DNA of 64,000 nucleotides from CAVQAH01 sp963784195 (GTDB lineage: Bacteria > Acidobacteriota > Vicinamibacteria > Vicinamibacterales > 2-12-FULL-66-21): contig CAWARA010000031.1 in assembly GCA_963784195.1 (NCBI GenBank), positions 1 through 64,000 on the forward strand, in the 5' to 3' direction. Under the pieces are notes generated by a model that saw only the letters and a list, made by a program, of their open reading frames with translations, was not told where the DNA came from and ran no database searches. The stretch's first letter is position 1, and every line of letters begins with the position of its first letter. Positions 18,121 through 27,548 of the stretch are shown here, in pieces. A program made the position numbers and the translations under genes.

Positions 18121-20176
18121 CTACTCGACGCCGGCCCAGAGCACGACGACTGAGTGCGCTGCGGTGCGGTAAGAACGGCTGGAAATCGGCGGAGCAGCCG
18201 GCCAGTCGACGATGTCGTGCGGCGAATCGAGGCTCGTGTCGATCCATCGCCGCCACGCGTGTCCGTCGCTGCCAGTCGACGGCAACTCGAAGGCAAGCGG
18301 CTCCCAGTAGGCGTTCAGGATAATGTGAAGGCGTAGCTTGCCGTTTGCAGCCTGCGCGGTGAAGGCCAGGCTGTGCGACGAATCGTTCCAGTCAGGTTGT
18401 CCCAGCCCGACGCCGTGCCACGCGATCTTCGCCTTCGCGAGTAACTGGTTCAGGCTTGGACGCAGCCGCTCGGAATCGTGATCACGCGACACCCGCCGTG
18501 CATTCAGCAGCCTGACGAAGCGATGGACGTCCGCGTGCTTGTCGATCAACGTCCAGTCGAACCAGCTGATCTCGTTGTCCTGGCAGTAGGCGTTGTTGTT
18601 ACCCTGCTGGGTGCGCCTGACCTCGTCCCCCATCGATATCATCGGCAAACCCAGTGAGAGGCTGGTCGTCGTGAGCAGGTTCTTCACCTGGCGGTTCCTC
18701 ACCGCCTCGATGGCACGGTCATCGGTAGGGCCCTCGACACCCCAATTGAAGCTGCGGTTGTCGTTGGCGCCGTCGCGATTGTCTTCGCCATTGGCCTCGT
18801 TGTGCTTGTGATTGTAGGAAACGACATCGTTGAGGGTGAATCCATCGTGGCAGGCCACGAAGTTCACGCTTTGCTCGGCCTCACGCTCCTCGTGTCCGTA
18901 GACATCGGGGCTGCCGAGCAGTCGATCGGCAAGCGGTCTGACCGAGCGTTCGTCGCCTCGAAAGAAGCTGCGGACGTCATCTCGAAACCGCCCGTTCCAC
19001 TCCTGCCAGCTGTCGCCGATGAACGTGCCGACCTGGTAAAGCCCAGCGGCGTCCCACGCCTCGGCGATGATCTTGGTTCCCGCCAGCGCCGGATCCGACT
19101 CGATATCCCACAGCACGGGTGGACTTGGCATCAGGTTGCCAGACTCGTCGCGGCCGAGAATTGATGCCAGATCGAATCGGAAGCCATCCACATGCATCGT
19201 CTCGACCCAATAGCGAAGACTATCCACGATCATGCGACGGACGATGGGATGGTTGGCGTTGAGCGTGTTGCCGGTGCCGCTGTAGTTGGCGTAGCGTGAG
19301 CGGTCTGGTTCGAGGATGTAATAGGTCCGGTTGTCCAGACCTCGGAAACTCAGCGTCGGCCCGCCGTGATCGCCTTCAGCAGTGTGGTTGAAGACCACGT
19401 CGAGGATCACCTCGATGCCCGCCCGATGAAGCGCCTTCACCATGTCGCGAAACTCATTTATCGGACCCAGCGGATGCTGTACCGAGCTATAGGCCTGGTG
19501 TGGTGCAAAGAACGAGATCGGCACGTACCCCCAATAATTGAATCGCTCTGGCGGGGCAGTCCTGAGCGTCGTATTGAAACACGGGCATGAGCTCGACGGC
19601 GGTGATACCCAGTTGATGGAGGTAGGGAATCTTTTCGATCAGTCCAGCATAGGTACCGCGCTTGTGATCTGCGACGGCGGAGCTGGGATGGCGGGTGAAT
19701 CCGCGGACGTGCATCTCGTAGATGATCGTCCTTGAACACGACCGCCATGGCCGGACGTCGCCTTCCCAATCGTACGTTCCTGGATCCACCACCACGTTCT
19801 TCATTGCAGTCGCCGAGTTGTCGCCAGGCTGGAGGGCTGCATCGCGACTATAGTCCCTGGGCACCACGACGCCTCGCCCGTAAGGGTCGAGGAGCACCTT
19901 GGCCGGATCGAATCGCAAGCCGTTTGCCGGATCTGACAGCCCCAGCGCGCGATACGCGTACAGCTGTCCGGCCCGCACACCGGGTACAAAGGTGTGCCAA
20001 TAGAAGTACGTGCGATTACGTCCAGGATCGAGTTGGATCATCCGCGCCGGGCGGAGGTCATCCTCCCGGTCGAAGAGCAACAACTCCACGCCGGATGCAC
20101 TGCGGGAGAACAGACTGAAATTGACGCCGTCATGGAGGACGGTCGCACCCAGAGGAGAGGCGACGCTCATACTCAT
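18121..20176 (-). CDS. glgX: glycogen debranching enzyme (isoamylase/GlgX type), one frameshift
   Basis: The enzyme hydrolyses alpha-1,6 branch points of glycogen. From about 20176 the N-terminal CBM48-like domain (ATVLHDGVNFSLFSRSASGV) is followed by a GH13 barrel with the conserved regions DVVFNHTAEG (I), GFRFDLASIL (II, nucleophile Asp), IIAEAWDAAG (III, acid Glu) and VNFVACHDGFTLND (IV). A C-terminal beta domain ends at 18121. The length, about 685 residues, is normal. A single frame change near 19545 splits the barrel near its start. No other glycogen gene is adjacent. Confidence 0.92.
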
Positions 20177-20345
20177 TGGGCGAGTATTGATCCAATGCCC
20201 TTGTACGTCCCTCCGGTGTTTACGGCTGCCGAGGACCTCCGACATCGGTGTACGAGCCTATGCCTCAGTAGCCTCGTATTTACCGCGAAGTCACCACCGA
20301 GACGTACTCGCGGCCTATGCTGACTCCACAAATCGGAGGCCAACC

Positions 20346-20525
20346 ATGAAGACCGTGCCCGAGAGCGAAGATCAGGTGTTGAACGAACTCGAGCAGCAAC
20401 CCCAGGATCCAACCGTGGCTGTGACGAGTCCCAGCGTCGATCAAGTGCGGGGAGCCGTCGATGACCCGCGCGACACGACTGGCGTTGACGAGGACGTTGC
20501 GCCGGACGAACCCACGAAGGAGTAG
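20346..20525 (+). CDS. small acidic hypothetical protein
   Basis: A 59-residue product rich in Asp, Glu, Pro and Val (MKTVPESEDQVLNELEQ at the start, EDVAPDEPTKE at the end). The ATG is preceded by GGAGG (in ATCGGAGGCCAACC). It has no hydrophobic segment and no Cys, so it is probably a disordered cytoplasmic protein. No family recognised. The gene lies divergent from glgX. Confidence 0.5.
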   Translation: MKTVPESEDQVLNELEQQPQDPTVAVTSPSVDQVRGAVDDPRDTTGVDEDVAPDEPTKE

Positions 20526-20542
20526 TTAGGCTGATTCGGGCG

Positions 20543-20580
20543 ACCGGCGACGGCCCTTACGCTCGGAGGCTGTCGCCGGT
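20543..20580. terminator. hairpin between convergent genes
   Basis: ACCGGCGAC (20543-20551) pairs perfectly with GTCGCCGGT (20572-20580) across a 20-base loop. It lies between the ends of the small acidic gene and the convergent flavoprotein gene, the usual place for a shared terminator. There is no T run. Confidence 0.4.
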
Positions 20581-20604
20581 GCGTGAGCGAGGGATGACTG
20601 ATTA

Positions 20605-21979
20605 TCAAGTCGGCTTCATGTCGCCCAGCAGCGTCGGGATCAGCTCAGAGACGGTCGGATGGATGGGCACTGCCCACTGAAGCACGTCGAAGGTCGCACC
20701 CGCATTCATGATGTCGAGCACCCCGTGAATCGCTTCGTCGCCGCCGGTACCGAGAATTGCCGCGCCGAGGATCCGTTTGGTCTCCGCATCAGCAACGACC
20801 TTCATGAATCCCAGCGTCTCTCCCTTTTCGATCGCCCGTCCCACTCGACTCATCGGCCGCTTCGCCGTCAGTAGCGGCCGGCCGCTGGCGCGTGCCTGGG
20901 TCTCCGTCTGACCGACACGGCCCAGCGGCGGGTCGATATACAAGGCATATGCGGAAATGCGGTCGCTCAACCGTCTGTGCGCGCCGTCGAGCAGATTCGC
21001 GGCGATGATCTCGAAATCGTTGTATGCCGTATGGGTGAACGCCCCGCGGCCGTTGCAATCGCCGAGCGCCCAGATCCCGGGAACGTTCGTGGCCAACTCA
21101 TCGTCGACAACGATGTAACCCCTTGCGATCGGTCGAGACTCCGGCAGCTTCCAGACCAAGATCGTCGGTATTCGGACGCCGGCCGACCGCCAGGAGCACA
21201 TCGGATCCGATGACCTCGGGTGGTCCGTCCGTGCAATCGACGCCAACGACAACACCCTCATCGTGCGGCGCAAGGCGAATGCAGGTGGCACTGGTGCGGA
21301 CCGAGATGCCTTCGCCTTCGAGGATGTTCCTGATCTCGATCGAGACGTCGTCGTCTTCTTTGCCAATCAGCCGGGGTCCCATCTCGACAACCGTGACGGC
21401 GGCACCGAAACGCCTGTAGATCTGTGCGAACTCCAGGCCTACGTAACTGCCACCGACGACAACCAGGTGCCTGGGAACGCGATCCAGCTTCAGGATCGAC
21501 GTGTTCGTCAGGAACGAAACCTGGCCGACGCCCGGCATGTCCGGCACGTACGCGCGTCCACCCACGTTGATGAAGATGCGCGGTGCCGTGAGACGTTCGT
21601 CTCCCACGCGGACCGTCGTCGGCGATTCGAATCGCGCATGTCCTTGAAGGACCGTGCAGCCTGTCATGCCGCGAAGATACTTTTCGACGCCTTCGCGTGC
21701 GTTTGCCGACACGGTGTCGGCACGCCCCTTGGCGATACGCATGTCGATCTGGACTTCGCTTCCGCGCACGACGCCGTATTCGGCGGCTCTCCGGCTCAAG
21801 TGTGCGGCGTATGCGCTGGCGACGAGCGTCTTCGTCGGCATGCACCCGGTGTTGACGCACGTTCCGCCAAACAGCTTGCGCTCAACGAACGCAACCGTCA
21901 TTCCCGCCTTGGTCAGGCGGCCCGCCAGCGAAGGGCCAGCCTGGCCTGCCCCGATGATGATGGCGTCGAACTGCTTCAT
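20605..21979 (-). CDS. MerA-like FAD pyridine nucleotide-disulfide oxidoreductase, one frameshift
   Basis: From ATG 21979 the product has an N-terminal FAD Rossmann motif (AIIIGAGQAGPSLAGRL), the redox-active disulfide GGTCVNTGCMPTK, an NAD-binding motif (LVVVGGSYVGLEFAQIYRR) and, after a frame change near 21118, the second FAD motif NVPGIWALGDCNGRGAFTHT. It ends in the dimerisation domain PIHPTVSELIPTLL. The order matches mercuric reductase and dihydrolipoamide dehydrogenase. It lacks an N-terminal metal-binding domain and a C-terminal Cys pair, so a general disulfide or quinone reductase role is more likely than mercury reduction. The start overlaps the upstream DUF4126 stop by four bases. 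Confidence 0.88.
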
Positions 21980-22455
21980 GGCAGGGCCGCCAGAATCAGA
22001 ATGGCTCCGCCAATCGCCACAGCATCCTCGATGAATGCCGCCGGTGGATCGCTTCCGAACGCTGACGCCAGTTTCGCGCGGAACACGCGTCCGCCGAGCG
22101 TGCCGGCGATGGCTCCGAGGACGCCGGCAATGAGTCCGACGGCGAGCGCGCCATATGCCGCACCGATCGCAGCGCCGGAGAGTCCGCCTGAGATGATTCG
22201 CGCGCCGAACTGAGGGGGCACCGTGCGGCTGGGCGTCGATGGCAACTGATCGGTCACCAGCTCGACGAGCGCCAGCACCGTGAAAATCCAGGGCGTGAAG
22301 GCATAGCCGAGGAAGGCGAGCGGTGTCGGCGCCAAGTTGAGCCAGCCCATTCTGGCTGCCCAGCTGACGGCTGCCGGGGCCGTCATCGTGCGGAGCCCCG
22401 CGATGATGCCAATAGCGAGTGGAAGTATGAACGACGTGGTCAAGGCGGTTCTCAT
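21976..22455 (-). CDS. DUF4126-like membrane protein
   Basis: A 159-residue, very hydrophobic product with about five membrane segments. It starts LPLAIGIIAGLRTMTAPAAV and contains a Gly-rich pair of helices (GGLSGAAIGAAYGALAVGL). The LRTMTAPAAVSWAA start is typical of DUF4126. Function unknown. It overlaps the MerA-like gene by ATGA, so the two are translationally coupled and may be functionally linked. Confidence 0.75.
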   Translation of the reverse strand: MRTALTTSFILPLAIGIIAGLRTMTAPAAVSWAARMGWLNLAPTPLAFLGYAFTPWIFTVLALVELVTDQLPSTPSRTVPPQFGARIISGGLSGAAIGAAYGALAVGLIAGVLGAIAGTLGGRVFRAKLASAFGSDPPAAFIEDAVAIGGAILILAALP

Positions 22456-22608
22456 GGCGTGTGTCGGGTCCAGCTGGTCGAAAGCGTGCCGTGTTTTACG
22501 GTGCCGTCACGGTCTCGTGTTGGCAAAGACTATATGCTGCGCGGTCTACCCACAACAGTGTCTTCCTTGACCCCCCGGTGGTAGGATCGTGGGAACGAAG
22601 AACGCGAT

Positions 22609-22830
22609 ATGACCAATTCAGATCGGCAGAACGACCTCAGCCATCAGCTCGACATTGTCAGCTTGCTCGACGAACGGTTCCGTCTGCGCGAAGATCCAGA
22701 ACGTCAATCGGATCTCGAACGGACGCATACCCGCCTGCGCGAGCGTCTCCGTCAATCGCGCGAGGACGACGACTCCGTCGCGATCCTCCTGAAGCGTGGC
22801 AAGCGACATCAGCGCAAATTAACGCGTTGA
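22609..22830 (+). CDS. small charged helical hypothetical protein
   Basis: A 73-residue protein that is almost entirely charged and polar (DRQNDLSHQLDIVSLLDERF, then ERTHTRLRERLRQSREDDD, ending in a basic tail). It is probably a helical or coiled-coil protein in the cytoplasm. No family recognised. A strong hairpin follows directly at 22837, which supports it as a real monocistronic gene. Confidence 0.5.
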   Translation: MTNSDRQNDLSHQLDIVSLLDERFRLREDPERQSDLERTHTRLRERLRQSREDDDSVAILLKRGKRHQRKLTR

Positions 22831-22836
22831 CAACAG

Positions 22837-22870
22837 AACGGGCCGAAATCCTGGGAGATTTCGGCCCGTT
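22837..22870. terminator. strong bidirectional terminator-like hairpin
   Basis: AACGGGCCGAAATC (22837-22850) and GATTTCGGCCCGTT (22857-22870) form a perfect 14-bp stem with a six-base loop. It begins seven bases after the stop of the small plus-strand gene and lies just beyond the stop of the minus-strand fragment at 22876, so it could serve both directions. Confidence 0.7.
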
Positions 22871-22875
22871 GTTCG

Positions 22876-23016
22876 TTAGAGGCGCCTGGAACGCTCTACG
22901 ATCAGTTGAAGAGCTTCAGACGGACCGAGCCCGAAGAACCAGGTTTCTCCGTTCCAGTCGTCGACACCGTCGTTGTCGGTGGACACGTAGGTCCGTCCAT
23001 TCTGGGGCGTGACGGA
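22876..23016 (-). pseudogene. orphan C-terminal fragment ending at a repeat array
   Basis: A short minus-strand frame reads VTPQNGRTYVSTDNDGVDDW, then NGETWFFGLGPSEALQLIVE and stops at 22876. The D/N-rich loop followed by aromatic residues looks like the end of a real, probably secreted, protein. Upstream the frame runs into the 8-bp repeat array at 23018, so the rest of the gene is missing. Family not recognised. Confidence 0.3.
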
Positions 23017-23017
23017 G

Positions 23018-23070
23018 AGCGCAGGTGCGCAAGTGCGCAAGTGCGCAAGTGCGCAGCGTGCGCAAGTGCA
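23018..23070 (+). repeat. 8-bp tandem repeat array GTGCGCAA
   Basis: Four consecutive near-perfect copies of GTGCGCAA, flanked by degenerate copies, make up about 50 bases. The same unit on the opposite strand forms the array at 27416-27511. It lies in the gap between an orphan gene fragment and the 3' end of the long kinase gene. Confidence 0.85.
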
Positions 23071-23193
23071 GTCCCAGGCGCTAAGAGGCTGTATCAAACC
23101 TCGAACGGCGGGCTTCCCCGGTGAGCACCCGCTATTTCGTTCCGCCGGGAAGATTACGCCCAAGGCCTGAACACACACGCACAGAGCGACGCG

Positions 23194-26100
23194 TCATCCT
23201 GGCAGATTCATCAGTTTCGCCAGGGCGGGCCACCTGGGGCTGGATCGGAGGAGCGGCCGCAGGATCGCGACCAGCGGTGGATATCGCTCTTCGATCGCGC
23301 GCTCGGCCCAATCCGACGGACCGATCGAAATCCCCACACAACGCGTGAAACACCGCGAGCCCGGTCGGCGCTCCGTACGCGTCGCCGGGCCCGAGCTGTT
23401 CAAGCAATGTCTCTGCGCCGGCTCGTCGCTCCGCCTCGAACCAGCAGCGCTGCGAGTTGTCCGATGACCACATTCGCCCACGGCATCGCGGCGTGCGCCC
23501 GTTCGGTCAACGTGAGCGCTTCCTCGAATCGCCCTTGCTGAGCGCAAACCGCGCCGAGCGTACTCAAGGCAAGTGGGAAGTTCTCGTCGATCTCCGAGGA
23601 CCTTCCGCAATTCGACCTCCGCGTCCTCGAGCCTGCCGGCGTGTCGCAGAGCGACCGCGAAATGGTGCCGGCCCAGAGGATTGAGCGGGTCCTCGTTCGA
23701 GGCTTTTCGCAATCATCTCCACGGCCTCCAGCGGCCGGCCGATCGGCAACAGATAGTGGTTGCCGTACCAGAGGCGAATGTCATGTGACACGGGCTCGCG
23801 AGCCATCGCAAGACGCCAGTGCCGCTGAGCCTCGTTCCAATCGTAGTCGTAGGTGCCGGCACACACGGCGAGCAAGGCGTGCGCTTCGGGCAGCGAGGGA
23901 TCGATGCGCAGCGCCTCGTGTTCCGCCGCCTTGCGCGAGCGGAATGACCTCGCGTGCCGGTCTGATGCCAATGCCCGACGAGCATCGTGTAGTAACCGCC
24001 CGAGATGCTGCGCGCCAGCCCGAATTCCGGATCGAGCTCAATGGCGTGGTCGATGCTTCCTTGAACAGCTCCAACGATTCCGGCGTCGGTTTGAACAAAT
24101 GATCGCGAGCCTTGAGGTACGCCTCGTAGGCGCGAAGGTTGGGTGACGTGGCGCCGGACCGTTGTGGTTTCCCGGGACAGCCTGATCCGGAGCGCCGCGG
24201 CAATGGAGTGCGTGATCTCGTCCTGGATCGCGAAGATGTCCGTCATCTCGCGGTCGTACCGGTCCGACCAGAGATGAAAACCGTCGGCGACCTTGATCAG
24301 CTGCGCCGTGACCCGGATGCGGTTGCCCGCCTTGCGAACACTCCCCTCGAGAATGTGCTCGACGTTGAGCTTCCTGCCGATCTCTCCGAATTCGACATCC
24401 TTTCCGCGGAAAAAGAACGATGACGTGCGACCGGCGACCTTCAGGCCGGGCACCTGGGCCAGCACGTTGATGATCTCTTCCGCGAGACCGTCGCTGAAGT
24501 ACTCGTTCTCCTTGTCCGCGCTCATGTTGGCGAACGGGAGCACTGCGATCGAGGCTTCTCCAGTCGTCGGCCTGTTCATCTCGCGGAGGATCGCCACGAA
24601 CCGGGGATCCGAACGCAGCGATCGAAACTCCGGAAAATGACGCGCGTGGAGGATGAAGGTCGGCTCGCGCGCGTCCCACGCGCGGCGGGCGAGTGACATC
24701 GCCTCTTCGTGTTGCCCAGACGCCTCTGCCGTCAGGGCAAGGTACGTCAGCGGGACATAGGCTCCCGAGGCGCGGTCCACCAGTTCGCCGTGCAGCGCGC
24801 TCGCCTCCGGTCGGTTCCCCGACTGCCCGAAGACCAAGGCCAGGCTGGAGAGCGCGCGCGAGTGGCGTCCCGAGATCGCCGACGCAGTTTCGAGCGTCGA
24901 GACCGCCTCGTCGAACTGTCCGGCGGTTCCAAGGGAGACACCGAGTGCCCAGCGCGTGATAAATGACTCGGGATCCTGTCGAACGGCTCGACGGGCCGTC
25001 TCGATTGCCTCGTTCAGGCGACCGGCGGAGCACAGACAGCACGCGAGGAGCATCATGAGGTACGCGGACAGCGGATCGCCGTCGAGCGCGCGGCGGGCCT
25101 CCGCGATACCCTGCTCCAACTCGCCGCACGTCCATTGCAAAAAGAACGTCGCGTACCAGCCGCGGCCGAGCGCGTAACTCGGCCTGAGCTCCAACGCGCG
25201 CTCGAACTCCTCCTTCGCCATCGCACGGTTGTTCTCGAACAGCAATGTCGCGCATGCCAGTGCGGTGTGGCCCGCCGCGGACGTCAGATCGATCTCGATC
25301 GATCGCGTCGCTGCCGCCATCGCCTGTGACTTCCCGCCGGAGCCCGACACGGATCCGGTGATCGCCAGTCCCGTGCACGCGTCGGCGATGCCGGACCAGC
25401 GTGCGAATAACCAGGATCGATCTCGACGGCCTTCCGGAACAGGTCGAGCGCCGCCGGAATGCTCGCGCCACGCCGACCGAGCAACGCGTAGCCTCGTAAG
25501 TAGAGCTGATACGCCTCGACGTTCGTCGTGCCCTGTTCGACGAGCCGGGCGTCTTTGCCACCGGCCAGCGTCAGCCGCAAGCCGCTCGGCGATCGCCTTA
25601 GCGATCTCTTCCTGCACGTCGAAGATGTCCTTCAGCTCGCGGTCGTACTGCTCCGACCACAGTTGAAAGCCGCTGGCGACGTCGCTCAGCTGCACGGTGA
25701 TGCGCAGTCGATCGCCGGCCCGTCGGAGGCTGCCGGCGAGCACCGTCGTCACGTTCAGCTTCGCGCCGATCATCCGCAGGTCGTCGGTCTTGCCCTTGAA
25801 TGAGAACGCCGACGTGCGGGCGGCGACTCTCAGACCCTTCAGCGGCGCGAGCGCGTTCAGGATTTCTTCGGCGATGCCGTCGCAGAACCAGTCCTGGTCC
25901 TTCGTGGCGCTCATATCGGTGAAAGGCAGCACCGCGATCGACCTACCGGCATCAGTCGCAGGCGTGACTGCGCGCTCGGCGCCCGATTCCCACGCCCGGC
26001 GTTGTGCCCTCAGCTTCGCCAGGATCTCGGTCGCGGACTGAATGCGATCGCTCGGCTGCTTCTCGAGACACCGATCGATGAGCTGCGAGACGCCGGCAGG

Positions 26101-26840
26101 AAAATCAAGACGCCGCTCGCTGACGGGCGTCGGGCGGTCTTTGAGGATCGCCGACATCAACGCCGGCGACGACGCGCCGCCGAACGGCCGATCGCCCGGC
26201 TGCCATCTGGTACAGCACGATGCCGAGCGAGAAGATGTCGGTCCGCGGATCGAGCGGTTCGCCTTCGATCTGTTCGGGCGACATGTACGGGATCGTGCCG
26301 AGGATCGTGCCCGCCTTCGTCAGCGGCGACAACGGTCTCGCCTCGTCGAGGCGTCCGGGCTCGGTCGATCGCGCGAGGCCGAAGTCCAGTACCTTCACGC
26401 GCCCATCGTCGGAGACCATGACGTTGGCCGGCTTGAGGTCGCGGTGCGTGAGGTGCTTGCGATGCGCGGCGGCCAGCGCGTCGGCGAGGGCGATTGCGAT
26501 GTCGAAGAACTGCGCCAGCGACATGCCGCCGCGGGGAATCATCTGGTCGAGCGTGCGCCCCTCGACCAGCTCCATCGTCAGGAACCGGACGCCGTCGGCC
26601 TCCTCGGTCGAGAAGATCGTGACGATGTGCGGGTGGTTGAGGGCGGCGACGGCGTGCGCCTCGCGCTCGAAGCGGGCGCGCGCGTCCGGGTCGTGCGCCA
26701 TATGGAGGGGGAGCGACTTTGATCGCGACGTCGCGGCCCAGCCGGGTGTCGCGCGCGCGGTAGACTTCACCCATGCCGCCGGCGCCGAGCGCAGACAGGA
26801 TCTCGTACGGGCCGAGGCGTGTGCCTGCGGATAGGGGCAT
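23194..26840 (-). CDS. Ser/Thr protein kinase with two consecutive TolB/FlgO-like plus TPR modules, many frameshifts
   Basis: The N-terminal PknB-type kinase shows GAGGMGEVYRA, HRDLKPANVM, VLDFGLA and MSPEQIEGE. It is followed by a TolB/FlgO-like domain (SIAVLPFTDMSATKDQDW, DGIAEEILNAL, LWSEQYDRELKDIFDVQEEI) and TPR repeats. A second copy then follows (SIAVLPFANMSADKENEYF, DGLAEEIINVL, LWSDRYDREMTDIFAIQDEI) with more TPRs, ending ARWPALAKLMNLPG-like at 23194. At about 1200 residues it has one more TolB-TPR unit than the usual family member. The frame changes at least eight times (for example near 26715, 26170, 25560, 24160 and 23960). The kinase domain has no transmembrane segment. It probably integrates signals through TPR-protein contacts. 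Confidence 0.8.
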
Positions 26841-26902
26841 GGGGCGACACTGATTCTAGCGGCCCGCTCCTCTGACGACAAAGGGAGAAAGGGCTCACGC
26901 GC

Positions 26903-27362
26903 TCAGCCCGTCATCCAGATCTTTCGCAGAGACCGCCAGCAAATCAGCGCGCAGCCGAGAGACAGGAACGCCTCATGGATGTCGGCCCGCTTGTCATACC
27001 GCACGCGCAAGCGGCGAAACTGATTCAGCCACGCAAACGTCCGCTCGACCACCCACCGCCACCGCCCGAGGCCACTCCCGTGCCTCGTGCGACGCCTCGC
27101 CACGAACGGGCGAATCCGACGCCCGCGCAACCCACACCGAATCGCCTCCGCGTCGTAACCGCATCCCGAGTACACAGTCCGGTCGCCGACGCGGTCGACC
27201 GCATTTGCCTTGAAGTGGGGGAATCGCATCCAACAAGGCCAGTGCTTCTTGCGAGTCGTTTCGATTGGCGCCGGTCAGGCGGACGGCGAGGGGCACGCCC
27301 TGCCCGTCGCAAATCAGATGACGCTTGCTTCCGCGCTTGGCCCGATCGGTGGGATTCGGACC
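26903..27362 (-). mobile_element. 5'-truncated IS5-family transposase
   Basis: The minus strand encodes RAKRGSKRHLICDGQG, then VPLAVRLTGANRNDSQEALA, DRTVYSGCGYDAEAIRCGL and the catalytic-Glu region RWVVERTFAWLNQFRRLRVR, ending at 26903. These are hallmarks of IS5-family DDE transposases (the R-W-V-V-E-R-x-x-x-W motif). The first third, with the first Asp, is missing; the sequence ends near 27362, shortly before the repeat array. One frame change lies near 27220. I see no convincing terminal inverted repeats, so the copy is an immobile remnant. Confidence 0.8.
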
Positions 27363-27415
27363 CTAAGTCGTTGTCAGTGTCACGCGACCGCGCGCGCTTT
27401 TGTTGCCACGATGCA

Positions 27416-27511
27416 CCCGCGCACTCTGCGCACCGCGCACTCGCGCACCTGCGCACTGCGCGCACCTGCGCACCTGCGCACCCGCGCACTCGCGCACGTG
27501 CGCACGTGCGC
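27416..27511 (-). repeat. 8-bp repeat array GCGCACCT, opposite orientation to 23018 array
   Basis: About 95 bases composed of degenerate GCGCAC(C/T)T units; read on the minus strand the unit is (A/G)GTGCGCA, the same family as the array at 23018-23070. It lies between the truncated IS5 transposase and the start of the SpoIIE phosphatase gene and could influence the promoter of the latter. Confidence 0.8.
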
Positions 27512-27548
27512 CCCGTATGCGAGGAAGGACTCCTCGTTTCCTCCGCAG

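Noticed and set aside
20605..21979. Mercuric reductase and mer operon
   Set aside because: The protein has the family disulfide but lacks the N-terminal metal-binding domain and C-terminal Cys pair, and no merR, merT or merP is nearby.
23018..23070. Possible CRISPR array
   Set aside because: Units are 8 bp without spacers; the GGTTCA array at 31942 likewise has no spacers of normal length. No cas genes are present.
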